Assembly: GCF_000412675.1 (NCBI RefSeq) | Contig: NC_021505.1 | Coordinates: 1,110,501-1,174,500 of the forward strand | Direction: 5' to 3' | Length of the DNA: 64,000 nucleotides | Origin: Pseudomonas putida NBRC 14164 | GTDB taxonomy: Bacteria; Pseudomonadota; Gammaproteobacteria; Pseudomonadales; Pseudomonadaceae | Part shown: positions 43,577 through 52,897 of the stretch, one piece after another | How positions within the stretch are numbered: the first letter of the stretch is position 1 | Layout: the number at the start of each line of letters is the position of its first letter | Notes under the pieces: model-generated | The model's input: only the letters and a program-made list of their open reading frames with translations | Told to the model about the DNA's origin: nothing | Database searches by the model: none | Position numbers and translations under genes: made by a program

Positions 43577-44995
43577 ATGCCAGTCGGCAACCACTCTGCC
43601 CATGGCCAGGCCAATGAAGGCGGCCCGCTCAAGCGTGAACTGGGCGAACGGCACATCCGCCTGATGGCGCTGGGCGCCTGTATCGGCGTCGGTCTTTTCC
43701 TCGGTTCGGCCAAAGCCATCGAAATGGCCGGCCCTGCCATCATGCTGTCCTACATCATCGGTGGCCTGGCCATCCTGGTGATCATGCGCGCCCTTGGCGA
43801 AATGGCCGTGCATAACCCCGTCGCCGGCTCGTTCAGCCGCTATGCCCAGGACTACCTCGGCCCGCTGGCGGGCTTTCTCACCGGCTGGAACTACTGGTTC
43901 CTGTGGCTGGTGACCTGCGTTGCCGAAATCACTGCGGTGGCCATCTACATGGGCATCTGGTTCCCCGATGTACCGCGCTGGATCTGGGCCCTGGCGGCCT
44001 TGGGCAGCATGGGCGCGGTCAACCTGGTGGCAGTGAAGGCCTTCGGCGAATTCGAGTTCTGGTTCGCCCTGATCAAGATCGTCACCATCATCGCCATGGT
44101 CCTTGGCGGCATCGGCGTCATTGCCTTCGGCTTCGGCAATGACGGTGTGGCGTTGGGTATCTCCAACCTGTGGAGCAACGGTGGTTTCATGCCCAATGGC
44201 GTGACCGGCGTGCTGATGTCGCTGCAGATGGTGATGTTCGCCTACCTGGGTGTGGAAATGATCGGCCTCACCGCCGGCGAAGCACGCAACCCGCAAAAGA
44301 CCATCCCGCAGGCCATCGGCTCGGTATTCTGGCGCATCCTGCTGTTCTACGTCGGCGCGCTGTTCGTGATCCTGTCGATCTACCCGTGGAACGAAATCGG
44401 CAGCCAGGGCAGCCCGTTCGTCATGACCTTCGAGCGCCTCGGCATCAAGACCGCCGCCGGCATCATCAACTTCGTGGTAATCACCGCGGCGCTGTCTTCG
44501 TGCAACGGCGGCATTTTCAGCACCGGGCGCATGCTCTACAGCCTGGCGCAGAACGGCCAGGCCCCGGCGGCCTTCGCCCGCACCTCGAAAAACGGCGTAC
44601 CGCGCAATGCGCTGCTGCTGTCGATTGGCGCGCTGCTGCTGGGCGTGCTGGCCAACTACCTGGTGCCGGAAAAGGTGTTTGTGTGGGTCACGTCGATTGC
44701 CACCTTCGGTGCGATCTGGACCTGGGTGATGATCCTGCTGGCGCAGCTCAAGTTCCGCGCCGGCCTGACTACCGCCGAACGCAAGGCGCTGAAGTACCGC
44801 ATGTGGCTGTGGCCGCTGAGCTCATACCTGGCGCTGGGTTTCCTGGTGCTGGTGGTTGGCTTGATGGCGTACTTCGAGGATACCCGTGTGGCCCTGTACA
44901 TTGGCCCGGCGTTCCTGGTGCTGCTGACGGTGCTGTACTACGCGTTCCGTCTGGCGCCGAAAGACGTGCAAGGTGTAGCCAGTACTGCTTCCTGA
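43577..44995 (+). CDS. APC-superfamily amino acid permease (ProY/GabP group)
   Basis: A 472-residue secondary transporter with 12 predicted helices. The N-terminal consensus LKRELGERHIRLMALGACIG and the following GVGLFLGSAKAIEMAGPA are the amino-acid-transporter signature. The helix-8 region (LSSCNGGIFSTGRMLYSLAQ) is also conserved. Close relatives are annotated as proline- or histidine-specific (ProY) permeases, but the substrate is not provable from sequence. It is monocistronic, ending in a hairpin shared with the convergent glutamate-synthase-like gene. Confidence 0.9.
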   Translation: MPVGNHSAHGQANEGGPLKRELGERHIRLMALGACIGVGLFLGSAKAIEMAGPAIMLSYIIGGLAILVIMRALGEMAVHNPVAGSFSRYAQDYLGPLAGFLTGWNYWFLWLVTCVAEITAVAIYMGIWFPDVPRWIWALAALGSMGAVNLVAVKAFGEFEFWFALIKIVTIIAMVLGGIGVIAFGFGNDGVALGISNLWSNGGFMPNGVTGVLMSLQMVMFAYLGVEMIGLTAGEARNPQKTIPQAIGSVFWRILLFYVGALFVILSIYPWNEIGSQGSPFVMTFERLGIKTAAGIINFVVITAALSSCNGGIFSTGRMLYSLAQNGQAPAAFARTSKNGVPRNALLLSIGALLLGVLANYLVPEKVFVWVTSIATFGAIWTWVMILLAQLKFRAGLTTAERKALKYRMWLWPLSSYLALGFLVLVVGLMAYFEDTRVALYIGPAFLVLLTVLYYAFRLAPKDVQGVASTAS

Positions 44996-45005
44996 TCTGA
45001 AACCT

Positions 45006-45028
45006 CTGGGGCCGCTTTGCGGCCCCAG
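45006..45028. terminator. Bidirectional hairpin between the permease and the FMN protein
   Basis: CTGGGGCCGC-TTT-GCGGCCCCAG, a perfect 10-bp stem with a three-base loop, 11 bases after the permease stop. On the other strand it is seven bases after the second stop (45036) of the glutamate-synthase-like frame, not after the amber at 45117. Confidence 0.75.
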
Positions 45029-45035
45029 GGCTCTA

Positions 45036-45119
45036 TCAGGCCGCCACTTCGCTGTGCGGCTCAAAGCTGTCGGCCCGGGCGAGCTGCCACATGCGCGAAT
45101 AGAATTGCCCATCCACCTA
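45036..45119 (-). pseudogene. In-frame C-terminal remnant behind an amber codon
   Basis: Directly after the TAG at 45117-45119 the same frame continues for 26 codons (VDGQFYSRMWQLARADSFEP, then HSEVAA) to a TGA at 45036-45038. Codon use is typical of the genome, and the following hairpin is spaced as a normal terminator. This looks like the original C terminus of the FMN-binding glutamate-synthase-like protein, cut off by a single substitution such as CAG to TAG. Confidence 0.7.
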
Positions 45120-46655
45120 GCCGGTCAGCAACTCCCCCGGCTTCAAGAACACATGCATCTGCGAGAACAGCTTGATCTCGGTGGCCGAGACGCGCCGCAC
45201 CAGGTGCTTGGCCTCCAGCTGCGCCGGGTGCTCCAGGCCCGCCGCCGCGAGCATCTCGGCCAGGGCTCGCAAGGTGTTGTGGTGGAAGTTCAGCACCCGT
45301 TGGGCCTTGTCCGGCACCACCAGGGCGCGCTGGCGCAGCGGGTCTTGCGTGGCCACGCCGGTCGGGCACTTGTTGGTGTGGCAGCTTTGCGACTGGATGC
45401 AGCCAATGGCGAACATGAAGCCGCGCGCCGAGTTGGCCCAGTCGGCACCGATGGCCAGCACGCTGGCGATGTCGAAGGCGCTGACGATCTTGCCGCTGGC
45501 CCCTAGCTTGATCTTGTCACGCAGGTTCAGGCCAACCAGCGTGTTGTGCACAAACAGCAGGCCTTCGCGCAGCGGTACGCCGATATGGTCGGTGAACTCC
45601 ACCGGTGCGGCGCCGGTACCGCCTTCCTTGCCATCGACGACGATGAAGTCGGGCAGGATGCCGGTTTCCAGCATGGCCTTGGCGATGCCCATGAACTCCC
45701 ACGGGTGGCCCAGGCAGAATTTGAAGCCGACCGGTTTGCCGCCGGACAGCTCACGCAGCTGGGCAATGAACTGCATCATCTCGATCGGCGTGGAGAAAGC
45801 GCTGTGGCGCGACGGCGAAATGCAGTCTTCGCCCATCAGCACGCCGCGGGTCTCGGCGATTTCCTGAGTGACCTTGTGTTTGGGCAGGATGCCGCCGTGC
45901 CCGGGCTTGGCGCCCTGGCTCATCTTGATTTCGATCATGCGCACCTGTGGGCTGCGCGCCTGTGCGGCGAAACGTTCGGGGTCGAAGCGCCCGTCCGGCG
46001 TGCGGCAACCGAAGTAGCCGCTGCCCAGCTCCCAGACCAGGTCGCCACCATGCTCGCGGTGATAGGGGCTGATGCTGCCTTCGCCGGTGTCATGGTGGAA
46101 ATTGCCCAGCTTGGCGCCCTGGTTGAGGGCGCGGATGGCATTGGCGCTGAGCGAGCCGAAGCTCATGGCCGAAATGTTGAAGATCGAGGCCGAGTACGGC
46201 TGGCTGCACTGCGGCCCGCCGACAATGATGCGGAAGCTGGCCGGGTCGGCCAGCGGCGCCGGGCGCATGGAATGGCCGATGAACTCGAAGCCGGACTCGT
46301 ACACGTCGATCAGGGTGCCGAACGGTTTGTCCGAGGCTTCGTTCTTCGCCCGGGCATACACCAGCGAACGCTGGGCGCGGGAGAATGGCAGGGCGTCGCT
46401 GTCGGACTCCAGCAGGTACTGGCGGATTTCCGGGCGAATGGCCTCGACCAGATAGCGGATATTGCCCAGGATCGGGTAGTTGCGACGTACGGCATGGCGT
46501 TGCTGCAGCAGGTCGAACAGGCCGATCAGGCTGAGGATGCCCGTGGTCAGGGTGAACGGCCACAGCCATTCGTGGTGGATGAAGGGCAGGCTCGCCAAGG
46601 TGAACAGCACACAGGCTGCGAAGAAGGCATAGCGACTGAGTAGTGACAGGCTCAT
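45117..46655 (-). CDS. FMN-binding glutamate-synthase-family protein, apparently truncated by an amber codon
   Basis: A 512-residue protein of the GltB FMN-domain family without glutamine-amidotransferase part. Two N-terminal helices (about residues 8-40) anchor it. The TIM barrel then shows SMSFGSLSANAIRALNQGA, a KMSQGAKPGHGG segment, the FMN/substrate motif VDGKEGGTGAAP, and the cysteines CIQSQSCHTNKCPTG that hold a 3Fe-4S cluster. ATG 46655 starts the anchored form. An earlier in-frame ATG adds no recognisable sequence. Its reaction is unproven (a ferredoxin- or quinone-linked oxidoreductase is possible). The barrel is complete but about 27 residues are missing from the C terminus compared with the open frame beyond the TAG. 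Confidence 0.85.
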   Translation of the reverse strand: MSLSLLSRYAFFAACVLFTLASLPFIHHEWLWPFTLTTGILSLIGLFDLLQQRHAVRRNYPILGNIRYLVEAIRPEIRQYLLESDSDALPFSRAQRSLVYARAKNEASDKPFGTLIDVYESGFEFIGHSMRPAPLADPASFRIIVGGPQCSQPYSASIFNISAMSFGSLSANAIRALNQGAKLGNFHHDTGEGSISPYHREHGGDLVWELGSGYFGCRTPDGRFDPERFAAQARSPQVRMIEIKMSQGAKPGHGGILPKHKVTQEIAETRGVLMGEDCISPSRHSAFSTPIEMMQFIAQLRELSGGKPVGFKFCLGHPWEFMGIAKAMLETGILPDFIVVDGKEGGTGAAPVEFTDHIGVPLREGLLFVHNTLVGLNLRDKIKLGASGKIVSAFDIASVLAIGADWANSARGFMFAIGCIQSQSCHTNKCPTGVATQDPLRQRALVVPDKAQRVLNFHHNTLRALAEMLAAAGLEHPAQLEAKHLVRRVSATEIKLFSQMHVFLKPGELLTG

Positions 46656-46782
46656 ACAGGGTCCTTGCGATGGCGCGGTCAGGCTCAGGGCCTGGGGGCA
46701 AACCCCGACCATAGCCAAGTTGCAGGGCCCTGCAAATTAAAATCGGGGTAGCGAAAATCATTCTCGCCAAGTTATGTACTGG

Positions 46783-46886
46783 CTGTACCGGCCCTATCGC
46801 CGGCAAGCCAGCTCCTACAGGTCATCACCACCGTCAAGCGAAGTGACATCTCTGTGGGAGCTGGCTTGCCGGCGATAGGGCCGGTA
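46783..46886. repeat. REP pair 11 (GCCGGCAAGCCAGC type)
   Basis: CCTATCGCCGGCAAGCCAGC with TCCTACAGG is mirrored by CTGTGGGAGCTGGCTTGCCG with GCGATAGGGCCGG. It lies between the 3' end of lhr and the start of the FMN protein gene. The left arm has one substitution (CTACAGG). Confidence 0.93.
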
Positions 46887-46899
46887 AACCCAATAATGC

Positions 46900-49800
46900 T
46901 CAGTGCTTGTCACGCAGCAGTTTCTGCCGCCAGATTTCCTGCTCTTGTGCGGGCGCCTCGACCAGATACGTGTAACGCCCGGCCACCCGTACCGCCACCG
47001 GTACCCCGTCGCGATACAACAAGCGGTTACCACTCACCGCTGGCACTTTCGCCCCAGGCAGTAACGCGCCGATCAGGTTCAGCGGGTCACTGGCACTCAC
47101 TACCAGCAACGTCCCGTCCGGGTCGCGGCGGCGCACCTGCCGCAGCAACCCCACCGCCTCCGGCAAGGCGAACTGTTCACCCGCCAGCCCGGCAATGAAG
47201 CGCCCGCCACGGATCTCGCCACGCGCCTCCAGCCGGTGATAGCAGCGCAGCAGTTCACGCCAGGGCGGCAGAACATCACTCTCGCGCTCCAGCAGCCGCC
47301 AGCAGATCACCCCATAGCGGCGCAGCAGGGTGCGAGCAACGTCCTCCAGCCGCTGGTCGTGATCCGGCGGCGTATCGCTGCGGCGCAGCAGTGCCCAGCG
47401 CCCGGCATGCGCCATGCTGCTGGAAAGCGGCGGGTGACCTCGGCGGCTATTACGTGAACTGCGCTTGGCCGCAGGCGTGATCAGGCTGCGCAAGCCGGTG
47501 AAACTGTCAGCGCCGACCAGGCCCGAGCCCACCAGTTCCTGCAGCGCGGTTTCCAGTTCGCTGGGCAGCAGGTGCGCCTCCTGCGCCAGTTCATCGAAGA
47601 ACAGCGCCCCCTGGGTTTTCAGCGCTTCGTACACACGTTGCGCACGCAGGCCAAGGGCATCCACCGTTGGTGCGGGCGCCAGGCTGCGCCATGTGTTCAG
47701 CTGGTCGCGCGGCAGCAGCACCACTGGGGTACTCGATAGGGTGCTGCTCGCCACCGTTGCCGCCAGCCGGCTCCAGGCGAACTGGCCGCTGCGGCAGGCA
47801 TCGTCCAGCCAGTGCGGGCTGTAGTCTTTGATGCGCGAAGGCAGCAGTTCCGCCTCCCACGCCCCGGCGGCGCTGGGGAACCCCTGCAATTGGCCCAGTA
47901 CTTCGGCCACCGCCTGCGGGCCACGCAGGCGCTCGTCGGGCGCCAGGCGCTGCCAGTCGAACAGAAAGCGCATGAAGTCCTGCAGGCTGACCGGTTCGAT
48001 CTCGCGGCGCAGGCGCTTGACCGTGTAGCGGTGAATGCGCGCCAGCAAATGGCGTTCGCACCATTGCAGGTCGGTGGCACCAGGGCTGAAGTGCCCGCGC
48101 AGCACATAGCCTTCGGCTTCCAGGCGGGCCAGCGCCTGTTCGATGGCTTGCAACGGCTTGCCAAGCGGTGCCGCAATCTGCGTCGCGGTCCTGGGGCCAT
48201 GGCCACTCAGGCGGGCACGTAACAGTTCACTCAGGGCAAGGTCCGGGTCGATGGCCTGATCAAACCCTGGCAACACCTGCAACGCAGGCTCTGGTAGAGC
48301 ATCCGAATACAGCACCCTCAGCAGGCCCAGTCGCTCACGCGCCAACCACAGTTTCTCGTCCGCCAGGCGCAAGGCCCGCCCGTTCTTGGCCAGTTGCCTG
48401 AGCAGCAGGTCCCAGCTGGCATTGCCTTGCACTTCAGCTTGGCTGATCGCGCCCAGGCCCATCAGCGCTTCGTGCATTTCGTCGGCATTGCCCGGTTGCG
48501 GCCAGGCTTCGGCCGCGACGGCGGCAATGGCATCAGCGTCCAGGGCGCCCAGGTCGTCGCCACTGCGCACTTCGCTCCAGCGTCGGTTGAGCACAGCCTG
48601 GGTGCGCCGTTCTTCCAGCGGGGCATCGTCCAGAAAAGCGTACGGCCTGGCGTTGAGAATGGCCGACGCCAGTGGCGAAGGGGCGGGCAGGTCGCGGCAC
48701 AGCAGGCGTACCGCCCCGCTTTCCATGCGTCGCAACAGGGCCAGCCAACCTTCACTGTCCATCGCCTCGTGCAGGCAGTCGTCGAGTGTTTGTTCGACCA
48801 ACGGGTGATCGGGTATCTGCCGCTCGCCGGCGATGTTCTCCAGGCAGGCGATCTGGTCTGGGAACACGGCGGCCACCAGGTCTTCGCTCTTCATGCGCTG
48901 GATCTGCGGCGCTACCTTGCGCCCGCCCACGAAGCGTGGCAGCGCCATGGCCACGCCAGCGTTCCAGCGCCAGCGCACGCCAAACAGCGGTGCATCCAGC
49001 AGGGCCTGGACGAGGATCGGCTCGGCGCTGCGGCTGTTCAGGTAACGCCACACCTCGTCCAGCTCGAAGCTGTGGCTGGTCGACAGTGAAAGTACGATGG
49101 CATCTTCGCTGGCGGCAGCCTGCAGCTCGAAGTTGAAGGTGCGGCAGAAGCGCTTGCGCAAGGCCAGGCCCCACGCCCGGTTGATGCGGCTGCCGTAGGG
49201 TGAATGGATGATCAGTTGGGTCCCGCCCGACTCATCGAAAAAGCGCTCCATCACCAGCGTGTCCTGCGAAGGCAGGGCGCCAAGCACATCGCGGGTGCGG
49301 GCCAGATAGTCGAGCAACTGGCTGGCGCTGTCTTCGCCCAGTTCAAAGGTAGCCTGCACCCAGGCGAGTACCTTCAACGTGTCGCCGTCAGCCTGATCCA
49401 GTTGCTGGTCGATTCGCGCCTGCAGCCGGGCTACGGCGCGAGACAGCTCGTCACTGCGCCCCGGCGCTTCACCCAGCCAGAACGGAATGGTTGGCGGCAG
49501 GCCATGGGCATCTTCCACCCGTACGCGGCCCGGCTCGACGCGCAGGATGCGATAAGAGGCGTTGCCCAGCTGGAAGATATCGCCGGCAATGCTTTCCACG
49601 GCAAAGTCTTCATTGACGCTGCCGATGTTCAGCGCCTGCGGTTCCAGCAGCACGGTGTAGTCGGCGTTGTCAGGGATGGTGCCGCCGCTGGTCAGCGCCG
49701 TCAGTTGGCTGCCACGACGGCCGCGCAGCGTGCCGCTTACCGCATCGCGGTGCAAATAGGCGCTGCGGATGCCCTGGCGGCCGTTATAGCCCTCGGCGAG

Positions 49801-51180
49801 CATGGTGAGCAGCGCCTGGTAGTGGCGCTGGTCGAGCTCGGCATAGGGAGTGGCCTGGCGCAGGCAGTCGAACAGGGCTTGTTCGTGCCAGTCCTGGTTG
49901 CTGGCTTCGGCGACAATCTGCTGGGCCAGTACGTCCAGCGGTGCCCGGGGTATGTGCAGCTCGTCCAGTTCGCCTTGGCGCACGCAGTCCAGCAGGGCCA
50001 CGCATTCGATCAGGTCATCGCGTGAGGTGGGGAACAGGCGCCCCTTGGGCACACCGTCAACCTGGTGGCCGGCGCGGCCAACCCGTTGCAGGAAGGCGGC
50101 AATCGAACCCGGCGAGGCGATCTGGCACACCAGGTCGATATCGCCGATATCAATGCCCAGCTCCAGCGAAGCGGTGGCTACCAGCACCTGCAAATGACCG
50201 CTCTTGAGCCGCTGCTCTGCATTCAGGCGCAACTCCTTGGACAGGCTGCCATGGTGCGCGGCTACCGCCTCCTTGCCCAGCCGGTCGCTGAGGTGACGGG
50301 TGATGCGCTCGGCAAGGCGCCGGGTGTTGACGAATACCAGCGTAGTGCGGTGTTCGCGCGCCAGGGTGGCCAGGCGGTCGTAGACCAGGCCCCAGACATC
50401 GTTGGCCATCACCGCGCCCAGTGGCACCGGCGGCACTTCGATAGCCAGATCGCGTTGGCGCGCATGGCCTACATCGACGATGGCGCAGGGGCGCCCGCTA
50501 CCGGCCAGAAACTCAGCCACCCGCTCGACCGGGCGTTGTGTGGCGGACAGCCCGATGCGCCGCAGTGGCCGTTTGCACAAGGCTTGCAGGCGTTCCAGGG
50601 TCAGCGCCAGATGGGCGCCCCGCTTGTTGCCGGCCAGGGCGTGGATTTCGTCGACGATTACCGTATGCACAGTACCCAGGCCTTCACGGCCTGAAGCAGA
50701 GCCCATCAACACGTACAGCGATTCTGGGGTTGTCACCAGAATGTGCGGGGCCAGCTTGCGCATGGCGGCACGTTCCTTTTGTGGCGTGTCGCCCGTGCGT
50801 ACGGCCGTGGTGATGCGTGGGGCTTTCAGGCCCTGGTCTGCGAGGGCCTGGCTGATGCCTTCGAGCGGGGCTTGCAGGTTGAGGCGGATGTCGTTGGACA
50901 AGGCCTTCAGCGGCGAAACGTAGATCACCTGGGTTTGCGCGGGCAGTTCGCCTTGGTGCTCCAGGCCTTCACGGAACAGTTCGTCGAGCACCGCCAGGAA
51001 AGCACTGAGGGTTTTGCCCGAGCCCGTCGGCGCGGCGAGCAGCATCGACTGGCCGGCGTGGATCAGCGGCCAGGCTTGTGCCTGGGCTTCAGTGACCGTG
51101 GCGAAATGGCGACGGAACCAGGTGCGCACGGCAGGGTGAAACAGCTCGAGCACCGGGTGGTGTTTGGCGGGCAGGTTCAT
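46900..51180 (-). CDS. lhr: Large ATP-dependent helicase Lhr
   Basis: A 1426-residue superfamily-2 helicase that translocates along single-stranded DNA and unwinds DNA or RNA:DNA hybrids. RecA-like domain 1 has Walker A AAPTGSGKTLSAF and the DEIH box VDEIHAL. Domain 2 has VFVNTRRLAERI and QRVGRAGHQ. Then follow the winged helix, the Lhr-specific domain (to about residue 870) and the long C-terminal region found in the bacterial 'long' Lhr form. It has its own transcription unit flanked by REP pairs and begins 206 bases from the divergent NUDIX gene. Confidence 0.95.
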   Translation of the reverse strand: MNLPAKHHPVLELFHPAVRTWFRRHFATVTEAQAQAWPLIHAGQSMLLAAPTGSGKTLSAFLAVLDELFREGLEHQGELPAQTQVIYVSPLKALSNDIRLNLQAPLEGISQALADQGLKAPRITTAVRTGDTPQKERAAMRKLAPHILVTTPESLYVLMGSASGREGLGTVHTVIVDEIHALAGNKRGAHLALTLERLQALCKRPLRRIGLSATQRPVERVAEFLAGSGRPCAIVDVGHARQRDLAIEVPPVPLGAVMANDVWGLVYDRLATLAREHRTTLVFVNTRRLAERITRHLSDRLGKEAVAAHHGSLSKELRLNAEQRLKSGHLQVLVATASLELGIDIGDIDLVCQIASPGSIAAFLQRVGRAGHQVDGVPKGRLFPTSRDDLIECVALLDCVRQGELDELHIPRAPLDVLAQQIVAEASNQDWHEQALFDCLRQATPYAELDQRHYQALLTMLAEGYNGRQGIRSAYLHRDAVSGTLRGRRGSQLTALTSGGTIPDNADYTVLLEPQALNIGSVNEDFAVESIAGDIFQLGNASYRILRVEPGRVRVEDAHGLPPTIPFWLGEAPGRSDELSRAVARLQARIDQQLDQADGDTLKVLAWVQATFELGEDSASQLLDYLARTRDVLGALPSQDTLVMERFFDESGGTQLIIHSPYGSRINRAWGLALRKRFCRTFNFELQAAASEDAIVLSLSTSHSFELDEVWRYLNSRSAEPILVQALLDAPLFGVRWRWNAGVAMALPRFVGGRKVAPQIQRMKSEDLVAAVFPDQIACLENIAGERQIPDHPLVEQTLDDCLHEAMDSEGWLALLRRMESGAVRLLCRDLPAPSPLASAILNARPYAFLDDAPLEERRTQAVLNRRWSEVRSGDDLGALDADAIAAVAAEAWPQPGNADEMHEALMGLGAISQAEVQGNASWDLLLRQLAKNGRALRLADEKLWLARERLGLLRVLYSDALPEPALQVLPGFDQAIDPDLALSELLRARLSGHGPRTATQIAAPLGKPLQAIEQALARLEAEGYVLRGHFSPGATDLQWCERHLLARIHRYTVKRLRREIEPVSLQDFMRFLFDWQRLAPDERLRGPQAVAEVLGQLQGFPSAAGAWEAELLPSRIKDYSPHWLDDACRSGQFAWSRLAATVASSTLSSTPVVLLPRDQLNTWRSLAPAPTVDALGLRAQRVYEALKTQGALFFDELAQEAHLLPSELETALQELVGSGLVGADSFTGLRSLITPAAKRSSRNSRRGHPPLSSSMAHAGRWALLRRSDTPPDHDQRLEDVARTLLRRYGVICWRLLERESDVLPPWRELLRCYHRLEARGEIRGGRFIAGLAGEQFALPEAVGLLRQVRRRDPDGTLLVVSASDPLNLIGALLPGAKVPAVSGNRLLYRDGVPVAVRVAGRYTYLVEAPAQEQEIWRQKLLRDKH

Positions 51181-51241
51181 GTGTTGGTTATGGAGGGTAT
51201 GCCGCGGGTTGGCAAGGGGCCGTTCGTCGCGGATGCTATGT

Positions 51242-51354
51242 TGCCTGCGCCGACCCTATCGCCGGCAAGCCAGCTCCCACGTGTCCCCGCCAGCTTGAGG
51301 CATGTACGGTACCTGTGGGAGCTGGCTTGCCGGCGATAGGGCCGGCGCAGGCGA
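51242..51354. repeat. REP pair 12 (GCCGGCAAGCCAGC type)
   Basis: CCTATCGCCGGCAAGCCAGC with TCCCACGTG on the left and ACCTGTGGGAGCTGGCTTGC with CGGCGATAGGGCCGG on the right. It lies between the divergent starts of lhr and the NUDIX gene. Confidence 0.93.
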
Positions 51355-51386
51355 TATCTTCTTTGATTTCTCAAGTGAGCTGATCC

Positions 51387-51800
51387 ATGCCGAACATAAT
51401 CCGCATCGCCGCCGCCCTGCTGATCGACCCTCAGGGCCGGACCCTGCTGGTGCGCAAGCGCGGCACCGTCGCTTTCATGCAGCCAGGCGGCAAGATCGAT
51501 GCCGGTGAAACGCCGGTTCAGGCACTGGTGCGCGAGTTGCACGAGGAGCTGGGCTTGCACATCGACCCTGCCCAGGCCGTGCACCTGGGTCAGTTCAGTG
51601 CCCCAGCCGCCAACGAGCCAGGCTTCGAAGTGCAGGCCGAGCTGTTCCGTGTCGACAGCGCCGCAGCCGTGGTCCCGGCTGCGGAGATCGAAGAGGTTGT
51701 CTGGCTGGCCGCTGACCAGGCGCCCGTCATGCAACTGGCGCCGCTGACCCGCGACCTGATCCTGCCGCTGTACCGCCAGGCACTCAACGCACCGCGCTGA
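51387..51800 (+). CDS. NUDIX hydrolase
   Basis: A 137-residue cytoplasmic pyrophosphatase. The Nudix box is complete: GGKIDAGETPVQALVRELHE followed by ELGL, fitting GX5EX7REUXEEXGU, with Glu residues that bind magnesium. Residues before the box (RTLLVRKRGTVAFMQPGG) resemble MutT-like or nucleotide-sugar hydrolases, but the substrate is not recognisable. Its 3' end overlaps the convergent metR by 17 bases. Confidence 0.9.
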   Translation: MPNIIRIAAALLIDPQGRTLLVRKRGTVAFMQPGGKIDAGETPVQALVRELHEELGLHIDPAQAVHLGQFSAPAANEPGFEVQAELFRVDSAAAVVPAAEIEEVVWLAADQAPVMQLAPLTRDLILPLYRQALNAPR

Positions 51801-52701
51801 CCCCATCGAGGGTGGCGAACGAGGTGTCTTTGGCGGTCAGCAAAAAGTCGCGCATGTAAGGCGCATCGAGCATGTCGGTGCGCACGGCGGCATAAAGGGT
51901 GGCGAACAGGCCTTTCTCACCCAGGCGTTTGCCCTTCACATAGCCGCGCGAGCTGTACTCGTGCAGTGCCCAGTGCGGCATGCCGCATACCCCACGGCCG
52001 CTGGCTACCAGCTGCATCATCATTACCGTCAGCTCCGAGGTGCGTACGGCGGCCGGCTCGATGTCGGCCGGCTCCAGGAAGCGGGTGAAGATGTCCAGGC
52101 GGTCGCGCTCCACCGGGTAGGTGATCAGCGTCTGGTCGAGCAGGTCTTGCGGCACCATGTAAGGCTTGCTGGCCAGCGGGTGCTGGTTGGCCACCGCCAG
52201 CATTGCCTCGTAGGTGAACAGCGGCACGTACGTGATGCCTGCCAGGTCCACCGGGTCGGAGGTCACCACCAGGTCCAGGTCACCGCGGGCCAGTGCTGGC
52301 AGGGGGGCGAAGGCAAAGCCGGAGGCCAGGTCCAGCTCAACTTCCGGCCAGGCATCGCGGAACTGGTCGATGGTCGGCATGAGCCACTGGAAGCAGCTGT
52401 GGCATTCGATGGCCATGTGCAGGCGCCCGGCAGTGCCACCGGCCAGGCGTGCGATGTCACGCTCGGCGCCGCGCAGCAGTGGCAGGGTGGCATCGGCCAG
52501 TTGCAGCAGGCGCAGCCCGGCGCTGGTGAAGCGGATCGGCTTGGTCTTGCGCACGAAAATGGGCAGGCCCAGGCGCTCTTCCAGCTCCTTGAACTGGTGC
52601 GACAGCGCCGACTGGGTCAGGTGCAGGCGCTCGGCGGCCTCCACCAAGCTGTCGGCTTCGCGCAGGGCATGAAGGGTTTTCAGGTGACGGATCTCCAGCA
52701 C
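51784..52701 (-). CDS. metR: LysR-type regulator MetR
   Basis: A 305-residue LysR-family activator of methionine synthesis genes, using homocysteine as co-inducer. The helix-turn-helix (LVEAAERLHLTQSALSHQFK) and the following RLGLPIFVRKTKPIRFTSAG match MetR closely, as does the MetR-like GVCGMPHWALHEY in the effector domain. It starts with GTG 52701, which gives VLEIRHLKTLH, the normal N terminus. A TGAG-N5-CTCA element lies 43 bases upstream. It overlaps the NUDIX gene tail to tail. Confidence 0.93.
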   Translation of the reverse strand: MLEIRHLKTLHALREADSLVEAAERLHLTQSALSHQFKELEERLGLPIFVRKTKPIRFTSAGLRLLQLADATLPLLRGAERDIARLAGGTAGRLHMAIECHSCFQWLMPTIDQFRDAWPEVELDLASGFAFAPLPALARGDLDLVVTSDPVDLAGITYVPLFTYEAMLAVANQHPLASKPYMVPQDLLDQTLITYPVERDRLDIFTRFLEPADIEPAAVRTSELTVMMMQLVASGRGVCGMPHWALHEYSSRGYVKGKRLGEKGLFATLYAAVRTDMLDAPYMRDFLLTAKDTSFATLDGVSAVR

Positions 52702-52743
52702 TGCTGACTCCGGGGTGTAGGTTTGAAGAAACAGGAAATGAGT

Positions 52744-52756
52744 TGAGTTTCTCTCA
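52744..52756. promoter_or_regulatory. Candidate MetR box
   Basis: TGAGTTTCTCTCA has the spacing of the MetR consensus TGAANNNNNTTCA, with one change in each half-site. It lies upstream of metR, consistent with autoregulation. Confidence 0.4.
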
Positions 52757-52897
52757 TGTTGATGCAGCTGTCGACTGGGCGTTCGGCCGCACCGCCTGGC
52801 GGGCGTCATGAAACTGTCACCGAACTGTGGCAGCGCGCCCGAACAGAATTCATCAGACTCGCGCTCTACTGGGGATCTGCATTCTGGTGTTTCTTCC

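Noticed and set aside
43561..43617. Short upstream reading frame overlapping the permease start (ATG 43561, 18 codons)
   Set aside because: It starts within the permease ribosome-site region, has no ribosome site of its own and no evidence of function.
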